Assembly (NCBI GenBank): GCA_008501655.1
Contig: QQUK01000226.1
Location: forward strand, 1 to 5,741
From: Calditrichota bacterium
GTDB lineage: Bacteria > Zixibacteria > MSB-5A5 > GN15 > FEB-12
Length of the DNA stretch: 5,741 bases
Reading direction: 5' to 3'
The first letter of the stretch is position 1, and each line of letters begins with the position of its first letter. Of this stretch, positions 5,739 through 5,741 are shown piece after piece. The notes under the pieces were generated by a model, which saw only the letters and a program-made list of their open reading frames with translations, was not told the DNA's origin and did no database searches. The translations under genes were made by a program, and so were the position numbers.

Positions 5739-5741
5739 ATA

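Overview
The window is AT-rich bacterial DNA holding five genes in two blocks that converge on a shared hairpin terminator. The plus-strand block (1-3935) has the 3' part of a LytS-type membrane histidine kinase, a LytTR-type response regulator that starts 4 nt after it, and a 784-residue secreted multidomain protein. The minus-strand block (3991-5574) has a small cold-shock protein and, upstream of it, a lipoprotein with a predicted seven-bladed propeller. I see no tRNA, rRNA, CRISPR array, insertion sequence or other mobile element.

The organism is probably a member of the FCB superphylum or a neighbouring candidate phylum (Zixibacteria-like, KSB1-like or Marinimicrobia-like). The reasons are the CRTAC1-like FG-GAP/VCBS plus ASPIC/UnbV plus PKD plus dockerin-like architecture, the C-terminal doublet of the form GNVD..D....INIADL.Y.VDY.F.....GP.P.C, and a LytTR two-component pair. 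This is inference from protein style and not a phylogenetic placement. Clear Shine-Dalgarno motifs (AGGAGG, AAGGAG) precede the two minus-strand genes.

Layout: 3-719 kinase (cut by the window edge); 724-1464 response regulator; 1465-1580 intergenic gap with a 10-bp-period direct-repeat array that could be a regulator binding site; 1581-3935 secreted propeller/ASPIC/PKD/cohesin-like/dockerin-like protein; 3938-3967 bidirectional terminator; 3991-4200 cold-shock protein; 4201-4405 its long structured leader and promoter; 4422-4448 terminator of the lipoprotein gene; 4504-5574 lipoprotein; 5575-5741 control region with overlapping divergent promoters around an 18-bp inverted repeat, apparently also serving a gene beyond the right edge.

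How the genes may work together: the kinase and regulator form a textbook pair, and the repeat array just downstream makes the secreted protein a natural candidate target, though this is unproven. The secreted protein carries both a cohesin-like and a dockerin-like module, so it could self-associate or join a non-cellulosomal extracellular assembly. The cold-shock gene is an independent unit. The lipoprotein resembles the propeller sensor part of hybrid two-component systems but has no kinase attached.
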